The notes: generated by a model not told the origin, from the sequence alone. 64,000 nucleotides of DNA from Epiperipatus broadwayi (GCA_028023455.1 JAQFVV010006274.1:624001-688000); one strand, 5' to 3'. Shown: positions 1 to 10,479, counted from the first letter of the stretch. Numbers and translations are program-made.

Positions 1-1514
1 TCAATTGTTATGTTTTACCTATTATTGATTGAATAATTTAATCTTTTTGTTTAAAGTTACATATAATAACCAAAATTTGTTGTTTAAGGTAAAAAAAAAT
101 CTTTGTTTTTAAGTCAAATTAAATAAAAACATTTTTCTAAAAAATATTTTTAAAATTTATTATTAACAACACTAACATGCTATAAAAAATTGTGTTTTAC
201 ATTTTGATAACCATGTTTACTATTGTCAGTGATTGTTTAGCTATTGAATGAAATCAAATAAATGTTTATGCCATTGCAATATTATATGTAAATTAATAAT
301 ATGCAATCTAATTATAGTTGCAAAAGTGATCTTTATATGGAAAAAGATTATGATCAAATATATTTTTTTTTTAGTAGCAACCTCTCTCATCACTTACTAC
401 CATTAATGTAAGAATTAATCTTACTGAGTGGAGTTATGATTACATAGCTGGTTTCAGGTTCATTGATATATATTCAGTCAATGGACCTACCTGCCTAGTG
501 TGGTTTTAGCTCAGTTGTCAATTTATTTTTATTTTCTTGGCAAGCTAATAGCTTTAAAAGTTTAATTTTTTCAGATTTCAAATCCACACCAGAATATTAT
601 TCAGACTGAAGTTTGAAATCAGTTCAGGAACTATATATTTTGGTAATTTCATGAATAGCATTACTGTAGATACTTGCAATTTTTTGACATATGAACAGTA
701 TACCAACTTTAATACTCTTATGACTCCTCATTCAAGCTTAACTGCAAATTGTATTAAATAGAGTTTATATCTTTTTCATTAGCTATCTCGTGCTCAAACT
801 ATAAAAAAACAGGTGTAATCTTTACAGGAAACTTATTTGAATCAAGATACTTGCTTTTTAATTATACACAGTGAATGATGATGTACACTGTGTCAACATA
901 TACTATTTCAATTATATGCTCTCCAAAAAAAAAATTATAAAGAAATAAAAAATATAAACATTAAAATTCGTACATTTAATACATGGGAATGTTATACTGA
1001 GTCATAATTTTTAATAATATTTTTTGGATTTAATTTGAAAGGACATATATTTTATTTATCACTTTGATGTGATATAGTGCATTAAGCCAAAAATTTATTA
1101 AATTTAATAAAATTCATTAATTTTCTTAAGCGATTAAAATAGTTAAAAAGTGAACTGCAAAATATTTATATTATTTATTATGTCAGAAAGCTTAAAGTTT
1201 GAAGTATATTTTAGAATCTGAAATGGATAATAGAAAATAGGGGTAACTGTACAAATTCTGAAGTTGATACTGATTTTTAAAAACATCAAAACAACTAGAA
1301 AGATTATTGTCTGCTGATAACGAGACTGCTACTATTAGCATTTCCTTAGGGGAGCAAAGTTATCAAGGAAAAATGATTTCGTCTGAATGTGTTTAATTGT
1401 GATTAAGCTCAGATATTTCACTATTCAGTTTATTTTTAAAAAATGAATATGGTATAATAAATTTTTTATTATTTTTACTTTTTGATTGAATGTGATTGAA
1501 TGAACACAGTCACA
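1..1514. other. AT-rich non-coding sequence
   Basis: No convincing exon, RNA gene or transposon end is seen here. Short A/T runs are common. The open frames are short and of low complexity. Confidence 0.6.
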
Positions 1515-1623
1515 CACAGCATATATATATAATAGAAAGTCAGATGTCACATGATATATATATATATATATAGCTTGCATTTTCCAATATGTAAAAAACC
1601 AACTCAAGCTAAGCATTTATCTA
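1515..1623 (+). repeat. Repeat family R1, left part (split by PLE)
   Basis: This stretch (TCAGATGTCACATGA, then AGCTTGCATTT, then ACCAACTCAAGC..AAGCATTTATCTAA) matches 32026-32060 and 32230-32270. A (TA)n run at about 1553-1571 expands it. The R1 sequence resumes at 4830 after the PLE, in the same order as at 32060-32225, so this is one R1 copy cut in two. Confidence 0.65.
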
Positions 1624-1635
1624 ATAGTTAACTTT

Positions 1636-2792
1636 CATATAATAACCACATTCCACTCTTTTGACACTTTGAAGCAAAATATATTTATTTATTAATATTA
1701 CAGTTTCGACTGTTCCTAGCAGTCTTCGTCAAATCTACAAAAATTTAAACATTATATTAATACAATCACATTTCATACATATATCCATTAAATTTTTACA
1801 ATTTTACCAACTTAATTATTACCATAAGTTTATTCATAAAACTTACTATTATATAACTTTAAAATTTACTTTACCCTTTATTTCTATTCTTAGTTATTAT
1901 TATATTGATATTTATTCACTTTTTTTTTTGCCATAATTTTATAAATTCAATGTAATATTAATGAAATCTTTTTTATATTACTATATTTATATATTTAGTC
2001 TTATTTTACATATTACTTTATTCACAAATTTAACTTTATTTTACATTTCACCTATTATCTTAATTTTTAATTATCTTATTCCATTCCTTAATTCCATTTT
2101 ACCCATATTTTATTTCTGCCTCTTCCATTTACCTATCCTTTATAAAATTATTTTAATTCTTATATGTATTTTCATTTTATTTCTTACCTTATTATCTACT
2201 AAACTGTCTCTACTCCACCATTTTCTATCCCATAATGTACTCTAATTTCTTTTAATCTATATACAATTCCCTCTATTATCTATTATACAAACTACTTATT
2301 TTAATTCTTATTAGTTTTCACTGTTTATTTTATTTATTTTTTATACTAAGATAGTTTTTAAACCACTTTCTCTATTAATATTTGGATTTATCTTTTTTAT
2401 TAAAATTGCCTCTTTTATTTTTCTCTCTCTCCTACTATTTGCATAACTTATCATTCTAATATTCTCTTTTTCTAGTTTATGACCTGTCTCCATAAAATGC
2501 ATATATACCGGTGATCCTCTATCATATTTATGTTGTTTTAACCTAGTATATATTGAATTTTTCGTCCCACCAACATATTTATTTGTAATCCCTTTATCCC
2601 TACATTTTCTGCATTCTATTTCATAAAGCCTAGTTATACATTTCTTCTCCCCACTTATATACCTATTATCTAAAATATCCATTACATTTTTCTTCCTTTT
2701 ATTCACTACTTTATATTTAATATTTTAAAAATCTTTATTAATTTTTTTAATAATATTATTAATTCCTCTTACTATACTACTATCATTAACTT
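1636..2792 (-). repeat. Left arm of PLE inverted repeat
   Basis: About 1.15 kb that is the inverse complement of 3593-4752, with scattered substitutions. The inner edge is near AGTTAATGATAGTAGTATAG read on the minus strand, just downstream of the RT region. It includes the GIY-YIG frame and the terminal hammerhead-like motif. Confidence 0.85.
1701..1735 (-). ncRNA. Degenerate hammerhead-like core in PLE left arm
   Basis: Mirror copy of the motif at 4656-4685. GAAAC and the GACTG/CAGTC hairpin are kept, but the invariant first base reads T (TTGACGA) because position 1731 is A on the plus strand. This should disable the core. Confidence 0.5.
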
Positions 2793-3592
2793 TTATTCCT
2801 ATGTATTCCTTCTTTTCTTTTCTCTTCATCCTTTCCCTCTTTTTTATATAACTCTTCTTTTTTATATTGTTTTTTATTACCTTTTCTGGATATTCATTTT
2901 TCTTAAAATCTTCCTTTATTCTATTTATATCCTTATCATATTCCTCTCCTTCATCACAATAATATTTTGCTCTATATACCTTAGAACTTATAGAACTAAT
3001 CTTATGCTTAATATCCATATTAGAACCCCAATTTATTGCGTTTCTGTTTTTACTTCACATCTTTTCTCATGATATTCCTTTTTTATCATTATATCTAGAT
3101 ATGCGAATCTATTATTATTATCTCATTCTATTGTAAAATGTATCTTCTTATCTATTTTATTTATTTTATCTATAAATCTTTTTATCTGTTTCTCACCCCT
3201 ATTAAATATTAACAGAAACTCATCCACATATCTTTTAATTAATATTGGTGCATTCTCATCCCCTATCATTTGATCTTCCTTATCCTGCATATATATCTCA
3301 CTCAATACCCCACTCAATGTATCTCCTATTAACAATCCTTCTTTCTGTTTAGAAAACCCTCCATTAAATTCAAAAGTTATATCTTTACAACGTATTTCCA
3401 TTAAATTCTTTACTATCTCTACAGGTATTTCTATTTCCCTTTTCCTGTCTTCCTTATATTTATTAATTGTCAAATTAATTGCTCTTTCTACATCATTATT
3501 TGTATACATGGACACTACACCCATCTTTACCATTGTCAATTTATATTTACCATATTCCTTTACTTTTTTCTTAATTTCTTTTACTAAATCTT
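2341..3592 (-). pseudogene. PLE reverse transcriptase + GIY-YIG endonuclease, 5'-truncated
   Basis: Would encode the Penelope-type RT (copying RNA into DNA at a nicked target) fused to a C-terminal GIY-YIG endonuclease. Reading right to left: an RT motif A-like stretch GVVSMYTN (family form DVVSxxTN, so the catalytic Asp reads Gly), a motif B-like GGFSKQKEGLLIGDTLS, and motif C YVDEFLLIF in place of YVDD. Then come a thumb-like FAYLDIMIKK, a lysine-rich linker with YCDEGEEYDKDINRIKEDF, and the endonuclease with LYEIECRKC..YVGGTKNSIYTRLKQH ending near 2341. The frame is broken between 3123 and 2706 (pieces 3123-3539, 2725-3018, 2341-2706). The N-terminal half is missing because the element joins its inverted arm at 3592. 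Altered motifs A and C make it almost certainly inactive. Assignment to the PLE class is strong; the subfamily is not resolved. Confidence 0.8.
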
Positions 3593-3679
3593 TTTAATGA
3601 TAGTAGTATAGTAAGGGGAATTAATAATATTATTAAAAAAATTAATAAAGATTTTAAAAATGATATTAAATATAAAGTA

Positions 3680-4045
3680 GTGAATAAAAGGATGAAAAGT
3701 GTAATGGATATTTTAGATAATAGGTATATAAGTGGGGAGAAGAAATGTGTAAATGGGGTTTATGAAACAGAATGCAGAAAATGTAGGGATAAAGGGATTA
3801 CAAATAAATATGTTGGTGAGACGAAAAATTCAATATATACTAGGTTAAAACAACATAAATATGATAGAGGATCACCGGTATATATGCATTTTATGGAGAC
3901 AGGTCATAAACTAGAAAAAGAGAATATTAGAATGATAAGTTATGCAAGTAATAGGAGAGATAGAGAAATAAGGGAGGCAATTTTAATAAAGAAGATAAAT
4001 CCAAATATTAATAGAGAAAGTGATTTAAAAACTATCTTAGTATAA
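3680..4045 (+). CDS. PLE GIY-YIG endonuclease domain (orphan, intact frame)
   Basis: A 121-residue open frame homologous to the endonuclease of the opposite arm (2341-2706), with about 14 residue differences. It shows GVYETECRKC (GIY element), YVGETKNSIYTRLKQH (YIG element with the following Arg) and downstream HFMETGH and IKKINPNINRE, as expected for the Penelope endonuclease that nicks target DNA. There is no RT upstream in this orientation. The ATG used is only the first in frame; the natural protein would have been a fusion. This copy keeps GVY and YVGE where the opposite arm has RLY and YVGG, so it looks like the better preserved version. Expression as a separate protein is not implied. 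Confidence 0.7.
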   Translation: MNKRMKSVMDILDNRYISGEKKCVNGVYETECRKCRDKGITNKYVGETKNSIYTRLKQHKYDRGSPVYMHFMETGHKLEKENIRMISYASNRRDREIREAILIKKINPNINRESDLKTILV

Positions 4046-4650
4046 AAAATAAATAAAATAAACAGTGAAAACTAATAAGAATTAAAATAAATAGTTTGTA
4101 TAATAGATAATAGAGGGAATTGTATATAGATTAAAAGAAATTAGAGTATATTATGGGATAGAAAATGGTGGACTAGAGACAGTTTAGTAAATAATAAGGT
4201 AAGAAATAAAATAAAAATACATATAAGAATTAAAATAATTTTATAAAGGATAGGTAAATGGAAGAGGCAGGAATAAAATATGGGTAAAATGGAATTAAGG
4301 AATGGAATAAGATAATTAAAAATTAATATAATAGGTGAAATGTAAAATAATGTTAAATTTGTGAGTAAAGTAATATCTAAAATAATGTTAAATAGATGAA
4401 TATTGTAATATAAGAAAGATTTCGTTATTATTACATTGAATTTATAAAATTATGGCAAAAGAAAAAAGGTGAATAAATATCAATATAATAATAACTAAGA
4501 ATAGAAATAAAGGGTAAAGTAGATTTTAAAGTTATATAATAGTAAGTTTTATGAAGAAACTTATGGTAATAATTAAGTTGGTAAAATTATAAAAATTTAA
4601 TGGATATATGTATGAAATATGGTTGTATTAATATAATGTTTAAATTTTTG

Positions 4651-4700
4651 TAGATCTGACGAAGACTGCTAGGAACAGTCGAAACTGTAATATTAATAAA
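4651..4700 (+). ncRNA. Hammerhead-like ribozyme core in PLE right arm
   Basis: CTGACGA at 4656-4662, a stem-loop GACTG..CAGTC (about 4664-4680), then GAAAC at 4681-4685 followed by TGTA. This is the order of a minimal hammerhead (CUGANGA, stem II, GAAA, short stem III, NUH cleavage triplet GUA). One extra A precedes stem II and stems I and III look weak. Hammerheads in PLE terminal repeats are established; activity of this copy is unproven. Confidence 0.55.
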
Positions 4701-4829
4701 TAAATATATTTTGCTTCAAAGTGTCAAAAGAGTGAAATGTGGTCATCATATGTTATATATTAGAAAAGCAAAAATAAAGAAGGAAAGAGGAAGAGAAGTT
4801 ATTGAAGATTATATTATAGTTAACTCTCA

Positions 4830-5045
4830 CTAAAAAGATCTGAAATCTTTAGACATCTACATGTCTTCAAAGTAAGCTCTCCAACTGAAAAAAATCATAT
4901 GGGCCTGAACTTAATTCAGATACTCCATATATTAATAGGCTTAGCCATTTAATTTAGCCAATACTCCCAACAGCAAAATAATAACAGTAATAATAGAAAG
5001 TCAGATTTCACATGACTTATAGCTTGCATTTACAAATATGTAAAA
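4830..5045 (+). repeat. Repeat family R1, right part
   Basis: Closely matches 32060-32275: GACATCTACATGTCTTCAAAG, CTCTCCAACTGAA, ATCATATGGGCCTGAACTT, CAGATACTCCATATATTA, then AGTCAGAT..CACATGAC and AGCTTGCATTTACAAATATG. It continues the R1 copy that stops at 1623. No coding potential is seen. Confidence 0.7.
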
Positions 5046-5262
5046 TTAAGAACATGCAAATAAGATCTAAACAAGCTTTTTTTAAAATTTTTTTTTTATG
5101 GCAAATGCTACTACAAGAGAAGGCATTCAAATCATCTTTATCTGGAATTGTTCCCATCCCAGACCGGTTTCTCTTGTAGTAGCATTTATCATAAAATTTT
5201 TTTAAAAAACGCTTGTTTAGAGCTTATTAGCATACTCTTAATTTTATATTTGTGCTCCCTTA
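5041..5262. repeat. Long hairpin with half a hammerhead
   Basis: Inverted arms of about 54 bp (5067-5120 and 5168-5222) with outer TAAAATTAAGA / TCTTAATTTTA ends. The 47-bp centre contains CCCAGACCGGTTTC, the same 3' half of the hammerhead found intact at 31955-32010, but the CUGANGA half is replaced by the inverted arm. It is related to the R1-associated structure at 31866-32312. Confidence 0.7.
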
Positions 5263-6484
5263 ATCTATTATTAATATCAACATTATTTTTTTTTTTTTTT
5301 AATTGTGTTTAAAATATTATTTTAATATATATTATAATGATAATTTTTAAAACAGGTAGATGGAAGATGGATTTGAACCTGAACACATATCAATCTATAT
5401 TCAAGATGTGTATTGTCAACTTTGGTTCAAATAAATAAGATGGATGATTAATAAAATTCAAATACAAATTTTTTAATTCAAATATGTAGTAATATTAATC
5501 AATGTGATGATGATGATTTATAATTTAAAATACAGTTATATTTTATTTTTCAATTTCAATAAAAAGAAACTCAAAAGTGTCAAATCTAAAAATAAAGTTT
5601 ACTTTTGGAAAACTTTTTTTTTTAAAGGAATGATCATCATCAATTATTACTGCCATCCCAGCATGTCCCCCAGTGGATTGCATGATTTCTCAGGGCTGTG
5701 GATATTAACTAGTATATGTGTGTAAAAAGCATATATTTGGTTGAGTTACAAATGCAAACTAAATGGATTAATTAAAAAGAAGTATTTAACAATTTATTAA
5801 CAATGAATAATAAGACTGTCAACTATCAACACATACACAAAAATATAGTAACAAAAGATATTTTAAGATTAAGCCATGGTTTTTCATGTACCATTTTTTT
5901 AATATTTTATTGTTGTCTTTCTTATTTTTTCCTATTATGATCTTCTCCTTGGACACTGGTGATGTTAGAGAGAGTAAATACAACAACACTAGTGATGTTA
6001 TATGAAGTATACTATCTGTAGATCTTCGAGCCATTTATAAGGCATTATCCATTTCTTCCTTTGTGGCTTTAAAGAGGGGTTGCACAAACTGGTTTTTCAA
6101 ATTTTAGCACTAATTTCTGGATCTGACTGCATATCCAGGCATGTTTTGACTGGTGTGGTTTTGGTTATTTAGCCACACATAATAAATGGATTTCTTCTAA
6201 ATAAATTCATTGTATTGACTGTTGAAACTGGAGTATTGAAAAATAGTTTAAAAACAATCAGTAAAATATGGCTCACGGTGGAAGAGTGTTTTAATCAGCA
6301 ATTGTTTCTGCCTTCAGCATGGATCATAGCAACACGGCTTCAATTGTAGACTGCACTCTAATGCAAAGCAATATTGAATGAACTGCTGGCCTTCTTGAAT
6401 TAGAATGATAGTAATAAGAATCTCTAGTTGCTTGTTTCCGACCTATTTATATCAAAATGATGGTCAAAGAACATATATGTTACT
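5263..6484. other. Non-coding sequence between PLE and hAT
   Basis: No supported gene. Mixed AT-rich DNA, with somewhat more complex sequence at 5900-6480. The short open frames show no family motif. Confidence 0.5.
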
Positions 6485-7200
6485 AGCTAGGACAGGCATG
6501 GCCAACATACGGTCCGCAGGCCGGATCTGGTTCTGCAATTAAATTTTTAATAGTCTCCGCATGATGCACTGAGGAAATGAAATAAGTGGTACTTTTAAAT
6601 CGTTATACGTAAACTATAATATCTAACTATTGTATAACAATGAAAATTAAAATCTCAGCTATTCAGAAGTGGAAGTGTCTTTGATTATTGGAAATCGAGA
6701 TATTTAAGAAGATAGTCATACGCGGAAAAGAATTCCGCATGTGACTAATCTAGGGTTAACTTCCAATAATTGGTCAGATGGATTCACGATATTTCTTTAT
6801 TTTTTAAAAAAATTTCATTATAAAGATTTACAACTTTTGTTCTTATCTGTACTTAATATGAACTGTTTGACATTTAGCGGCGATGTGAAACCCACATTCT
6901 TCTAGGTGGACTTGGCCAGTGTTCACCCAAGATCAAGCAATGCATTATTTTTGTGGACAAGTATCCTGAATCAAGTGGCATTGTAGCATGGACAATAGGT
7001 GCAGTTGATAACTGAAAATGTGGCCAGGTTGTTTATAAAACAAAGTAATTGTTTTTATTTGCGATATAACCCCTTCAAGCTCATTCTATTAATTAAATAT
7101 TGTTTCGATTGATTGCGATACAGTTTGGATATTTATACGGTATGTAATTATATTTTTATTAAAATATTATTGTGTATTAAAAAATTTTTTCTCTCTAGGG

Positions 7201-7626
7201 ATGACTTCCAGAAAATGAAAAATTGATCTTGAATGCTGTATATTTAATGATGAATGGGAGTGGAAATATTTTTTTACTGTATACAATAATAAGGCGGTTT
7301 GTCTTATTTGCAATATGAGTGCAGCTGTTTTAAAAGAATACAACTTGAAAAGACATTTTGAAATGAAACATGGAAGTTATGCACAAAATTTAAATGAAGA
7401 AAGCCAAAAAAAAAAAAAAACAAGCCGCAGATCTTGTAGTAAAATTGACCCGGCAGCAAAATGTATTTACACAGCAAAATCAATTACAAGAATCTGCTAC
7501 TGAAGCAAGTTTTCTAGTAGCAAAACATATTGCTCAATGTGGAAAACCTTTTGTCGAAGAAGAATTTGTAAAAAAATGCATGTTGGATGTTTGTGATGCA
7601 ATGTGTCAAGAAGCTAAACATAAAAT
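7201..7626 (+). pseudogene. hAT-1 transposase, N-terminal part
   Basis: From ATG at 7201 the frame hits a stop after five codons, then continues KIDLECCIFNDEWEWKYFF and the finger VCLICNMSAAVLKEYNLKRH..MKH (C-x2-C..H-x4-H, about residues 38-61). After a frameshift in the A-run at 7407-7420 it continues as QAADLVVKLTRQQNVFTQQ and ends in EAKHKM at the Merlin insertion. It aligns closely with hAT-2 at 56279 (KIDNECCVFNNEWTWKYFF). The group resembles the transposase from which the GTF2IRD2 C-terminus derives (Charlie8-like hAT). The finger would bind transposon ends in the nucleus. Homopolymer slippage, a nonsense codon and the insertion each inactivate it. Confidence 0.82.
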
Positions 7627-8170
7627 GGTATTTATTTTTTTGACCATACAAGCCACTTGATGTTGCTAGCCAAAACCACATTAATATGCAACTTCTGAGG
7701 CCATTTAAGTTAGCCTGTAAAACCACTTTTACAAAGGCTTTTAAGTTTGCCCTGTAAAACTGCTTTACAAGTAGCTTTTAAGTGGCCTAGTAAAACAGCT
7801 AGTTTAATGCGGTTTAGCGAATATATATTGCAATTCTCATTTGGCTAGTGTTATACGCCTAGCATAGTACGTCTAATGACGTCTTGTTTCATTGTTTCTG
7901 GGAACAGTTGAATTAGTACATTTTTTACGGTATCATTTATGAGTATCTGTTTTTAAATGGCAGTGTTAATTTTAAATCTGTATTTTAAATTGATTGTCTT
8001 ACACATGAAGTGACGGAGAATTAGTTTGTAATAATTGTAATGAGTTTAGTTTTTTTGAAGAGAATTAGTCATGTTGAAATTTTTTTAGAAAAGGATCTGG
8101 TGAAGCGCGATTTGTATTACATCTCGCGACTATTCATGCTCTTTTCGAGGACACAGTTTTGTTTGACAAA

Positions 8171-8338
8171 ATGGCGTATTCTGCCCATGACAGTGTTAAG
8201 TTTAGCCAATTGCCAATGACAGAAAAGGAGTCTGTTATTTTTTTATTATAAAAAAATTATACCCAATGCTCAAAAATGCATTTGCGGACAAGCTATGTGG
8301 GTAAGAAAATTGCAAATATATACCTTCTAATGTGAGTC
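8171..8338 (+). pseudogene. Merlin-1 transposase N-terminal remnant
   Basis: ATG at 8171 opens MAYSAHDSVKFSQLPMTEKE followed by SVIFLL. After a frameshift it reads KIIPNAQKCICGQAMWV. The layout matches the Merlin-2 start (LKVWDMPIAEADAVVFLQ, then LLYAKQCVCGK), including the first CxCG pair of the zinc ribbon typical of ISXO2/Merlin transposases. No second zinc pair or DDE catalytic blocks are found downstream before the MITE, so the body of the gene is deleted or replaced. Confidence 0.65.
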
Positions 8339-8459
8339 GACATCCTGCCATCGAAGGTGTTTTTTGCCGCAACCAGAATGTTTCAACAGTTGTTAATTAA
8401 TGATTTTGAGAGTTGTTATATACCTTTTTTGGAAATAATTTTTTTTGTTTTAAATGTTA

Positions 8460-9340
8460 TGTCCTCTAGTTATAATACCCGCTGACGAACAATCTACGCA
8501 GGGAACTAACCTTGCCCTGCCTATATAGGCATACAATAATTATACTCAATAAAGACTAACGCTGGTAGAATTAGTAAAAGCAAATTTAATTATAATACAT
8601 GTGCAGAAAGAATATATTAGTTATACATTAATATATATTTACACAAATATATTAACATAATTATATGTTTACGTAAAATAAACCGGAAGGCATACCGAAA
8701 CAATAATAAAGATCGAATACGACCTACTTTACAGACCCTATGCTGACTCTTGTACGTTTGGAGGCCAGTGGTCCACTCTGGAGCTACCGTGCTAAATAAT
8801 CGACGTTAGTCGCCTTTCGAAGTTCATCTGCATCGGTAGAGCTTCCAGTTGCAAATGTCAAATTCTTTACACTTATACTAATTTCACCAGTCCTGATTTC
8901 TTGGATTTGATTGGTCACATCTTGTCCGCCTTGGTCAGATCACTCCCTCCCAGTTCACTAGCAGTAGCAGATTTAGACTTAAGTCTTAGTTTGATTGATT
9001 ATCTTCGCATGATTACTTTATAATTACATATTTTGTTTATCAGCAAAGTTCCTTCATCAACTAAACTTTTCATCTAAAGGGATTTGTTTTCTTGCTGTTT
9101 TAAAAAATAACACAACTCTTAAAGTTTAATATAAATTAATGAAGTATTTTTTTATCTTCACATATATATATAACTTGCATATGTATATGCGATAAATTAT
9201 ACACATACATACGTTTAAATATTAAATCCCCATTTACAACATTTACTATTACTTATATAAGGCTAGAAGCGCTTAATAAAAATGAATCTTTATAACATTT
9301 ACTATTATTACTTTGTGTGTATGTGTATTTTAATTATACA
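8460..9340. other. Unassigned segment inside Merlin-1
   Basis: A relatively complex stretch (8470-8960) with TATATAGG and CAATAAAGACT motifs but no readable protein, followed by AT-rich DNA. It has no counterpart in Merlin-2 and may be a further insertion. I found no terminal repeats for it. Confidence 0.4.
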
Positions 9341-9346
9341 CATACA

Positions 9347-10311
9347 CACCTGGGTCTCGTTTTACACAATAGATAGGTTCCTCAGAAAACACGCGCAAAT
9401 GAAATCGCACAAAAATAGACGTAATTTACCTTGAAAAGGGGGGGATATGGACTCTGATTTTTCAAAGATCGCATAAAAGCAAAGCACCAACGTAAAATTA
9501 CTTTAAAATTCGTGCAAAAAAAATAAGGAAATAAAATATGACTAATAAAAAATTTCAAATTTGAAAAAAATTGATACAAGACAAACTTTTTTTAACTATA
9601 ATATTTAATTTTATTCAAAACAATATATTTTTATGCATAATTTACAGTAATTTACATTTTTTTATACACGTTTTAATTATTATCGCTATTTGCCGTTAAA
9701 CAGGTTCGTTTGCAAACTGGTAAAAAATCAGATTCTTCACAAAAGGAAATACAACTAGTGCCAACGTCACTCTCATGTTGTGTTAATGGTTTTCTGGTGA
9801 CAACGTAATTAGTAATTAATCTAACAACTAAAAATTAAATTTTTATTTTTGTCTTTAATTTTTTAATTTTCAATTTTAATTGTGCCCACTGCTATTACTC
9901 ACCTTTTAAAAATAAACTTGTGGACACTAAATTATTAATAATTGATTACTTTCTTTTTTAAAAAGCAAAAACAGAATGTGATATAAAATGCAAAATTAAC
10001 ACGCACAATGTTTGAACAAATTTACATTATAATCTTGTAAAATTTAATCTATGTATACATAAAATATGGAAATCATGATTTTAATTTCATTATTGCATAA
10101 AATCTTGCTATTATAAAGCACCGAAAATATTGAAATTACTAAGATGAAAGTCGAATTCCAATAATGTGTTATTACTTTCAATATGACGTAAGTGCGTGAA
10201 ATTTATTATTTAAAGTAATAGCGCATTATCGGAGTTCGACTTCCGGAGAAACATGAATCGCGTAACTTCAAAATCACGTTAAATAAATCCGCATAAAAAG
10301 AGACCCAGGTG
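9347..10311. mobile_element. MITE-A (CACCTGGGTCTC family), copy 1
   Basis: A non-autonomous element with inverted ends CACCTGGGTCTCGTTTTAC and, inverted, CACCTGGGTCTCTTTTTATG. Its whole length matches 13924-14914. TA follows the right end; the left flank reads CA, so a TA duplication is inferred mainly from copy 2. A secondary inverted repeat near the right end (GTCGAATTCC..GGAGTTCGAC, 10149-10244) could form a stem. There is no coding capacity. It lies inside Merlin-1. Confidence 0.82.
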
Positions 10312-10331
10312 TACATCACAATACTTCCCCC

Positions 10332-10364
10332 AAGTTCGAAGATTATTTATTAGTCTTCGAACTT
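10332..10364. repeat. Perfect 11-bp hairpin
   Basis: AAGTTCGAAGA (10332-10342) and TCTTCGAACTT (10354-10364) around an 11-base AT loop, in the right part of Merlin-1. Confidence 0.7.
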
Positions 10365-10479
10365 AAAATGTGTTATTCATATGTTTGTAAATATTGAAAT
10401 TAATGTTTATTTAAAGAAAATAAAAGTTTTACTTCTTTGTCAAAATGTTCATTTCCATTATTTTCTTTTTTTTAATGTA

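Larger units (their letters stand above)
3593..4752 (+). repeat. Right arm of PLE inverted repeat
   Basis: Inverse complement of 1636-2792. It begins abruptly at TTAATGATAGTAGTATAG, without the RT domain carried by the minus-strand copy, and runs through the endonuclease frame and non-coding tail to the element end. The arms are separated by about 800 bp of RT sequence, so a transcript across the locus could form a long hairpin. Confidence 0.85.
1638..4815. mobile_element. Folded Penelope-like retroelement (PLE)
   Basis: A 3.2-kb Penelope-like element made of a minus-strand part (RT plus GIY-YIG endonuclease, about 3592 down to 1638) joined to an inverted plus-strand copy of its 3' part (endonuclease to end, about 3593-4752). 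Outer arms match from CATATAATAACCACATTCC on the left to its inverse near 4731-4752. Flanks carry a likely 14-bp target duplication, ATAGTTAACTTTCA (1624-1637) and ATAGTTAACTCTCA (4816-4829). The surrounding R1 repeat is uninterrupted at 32.05 kb, which supports insertion at this point. About 60 bp between 4753 and 4815 lie outside the inverted arm. PLEs are known for variable duplications and for inverted or tandem partial copies; which event made this one is inference. Confidence 0.82.

Noticed and set aside
1961-2245. 94-codon plus-strand frame
   Set aside because: It lies in the AT-rich tail of the PLE left arm, opposite to the element's coding strand, and is low-complexity hydrophobic by composition.
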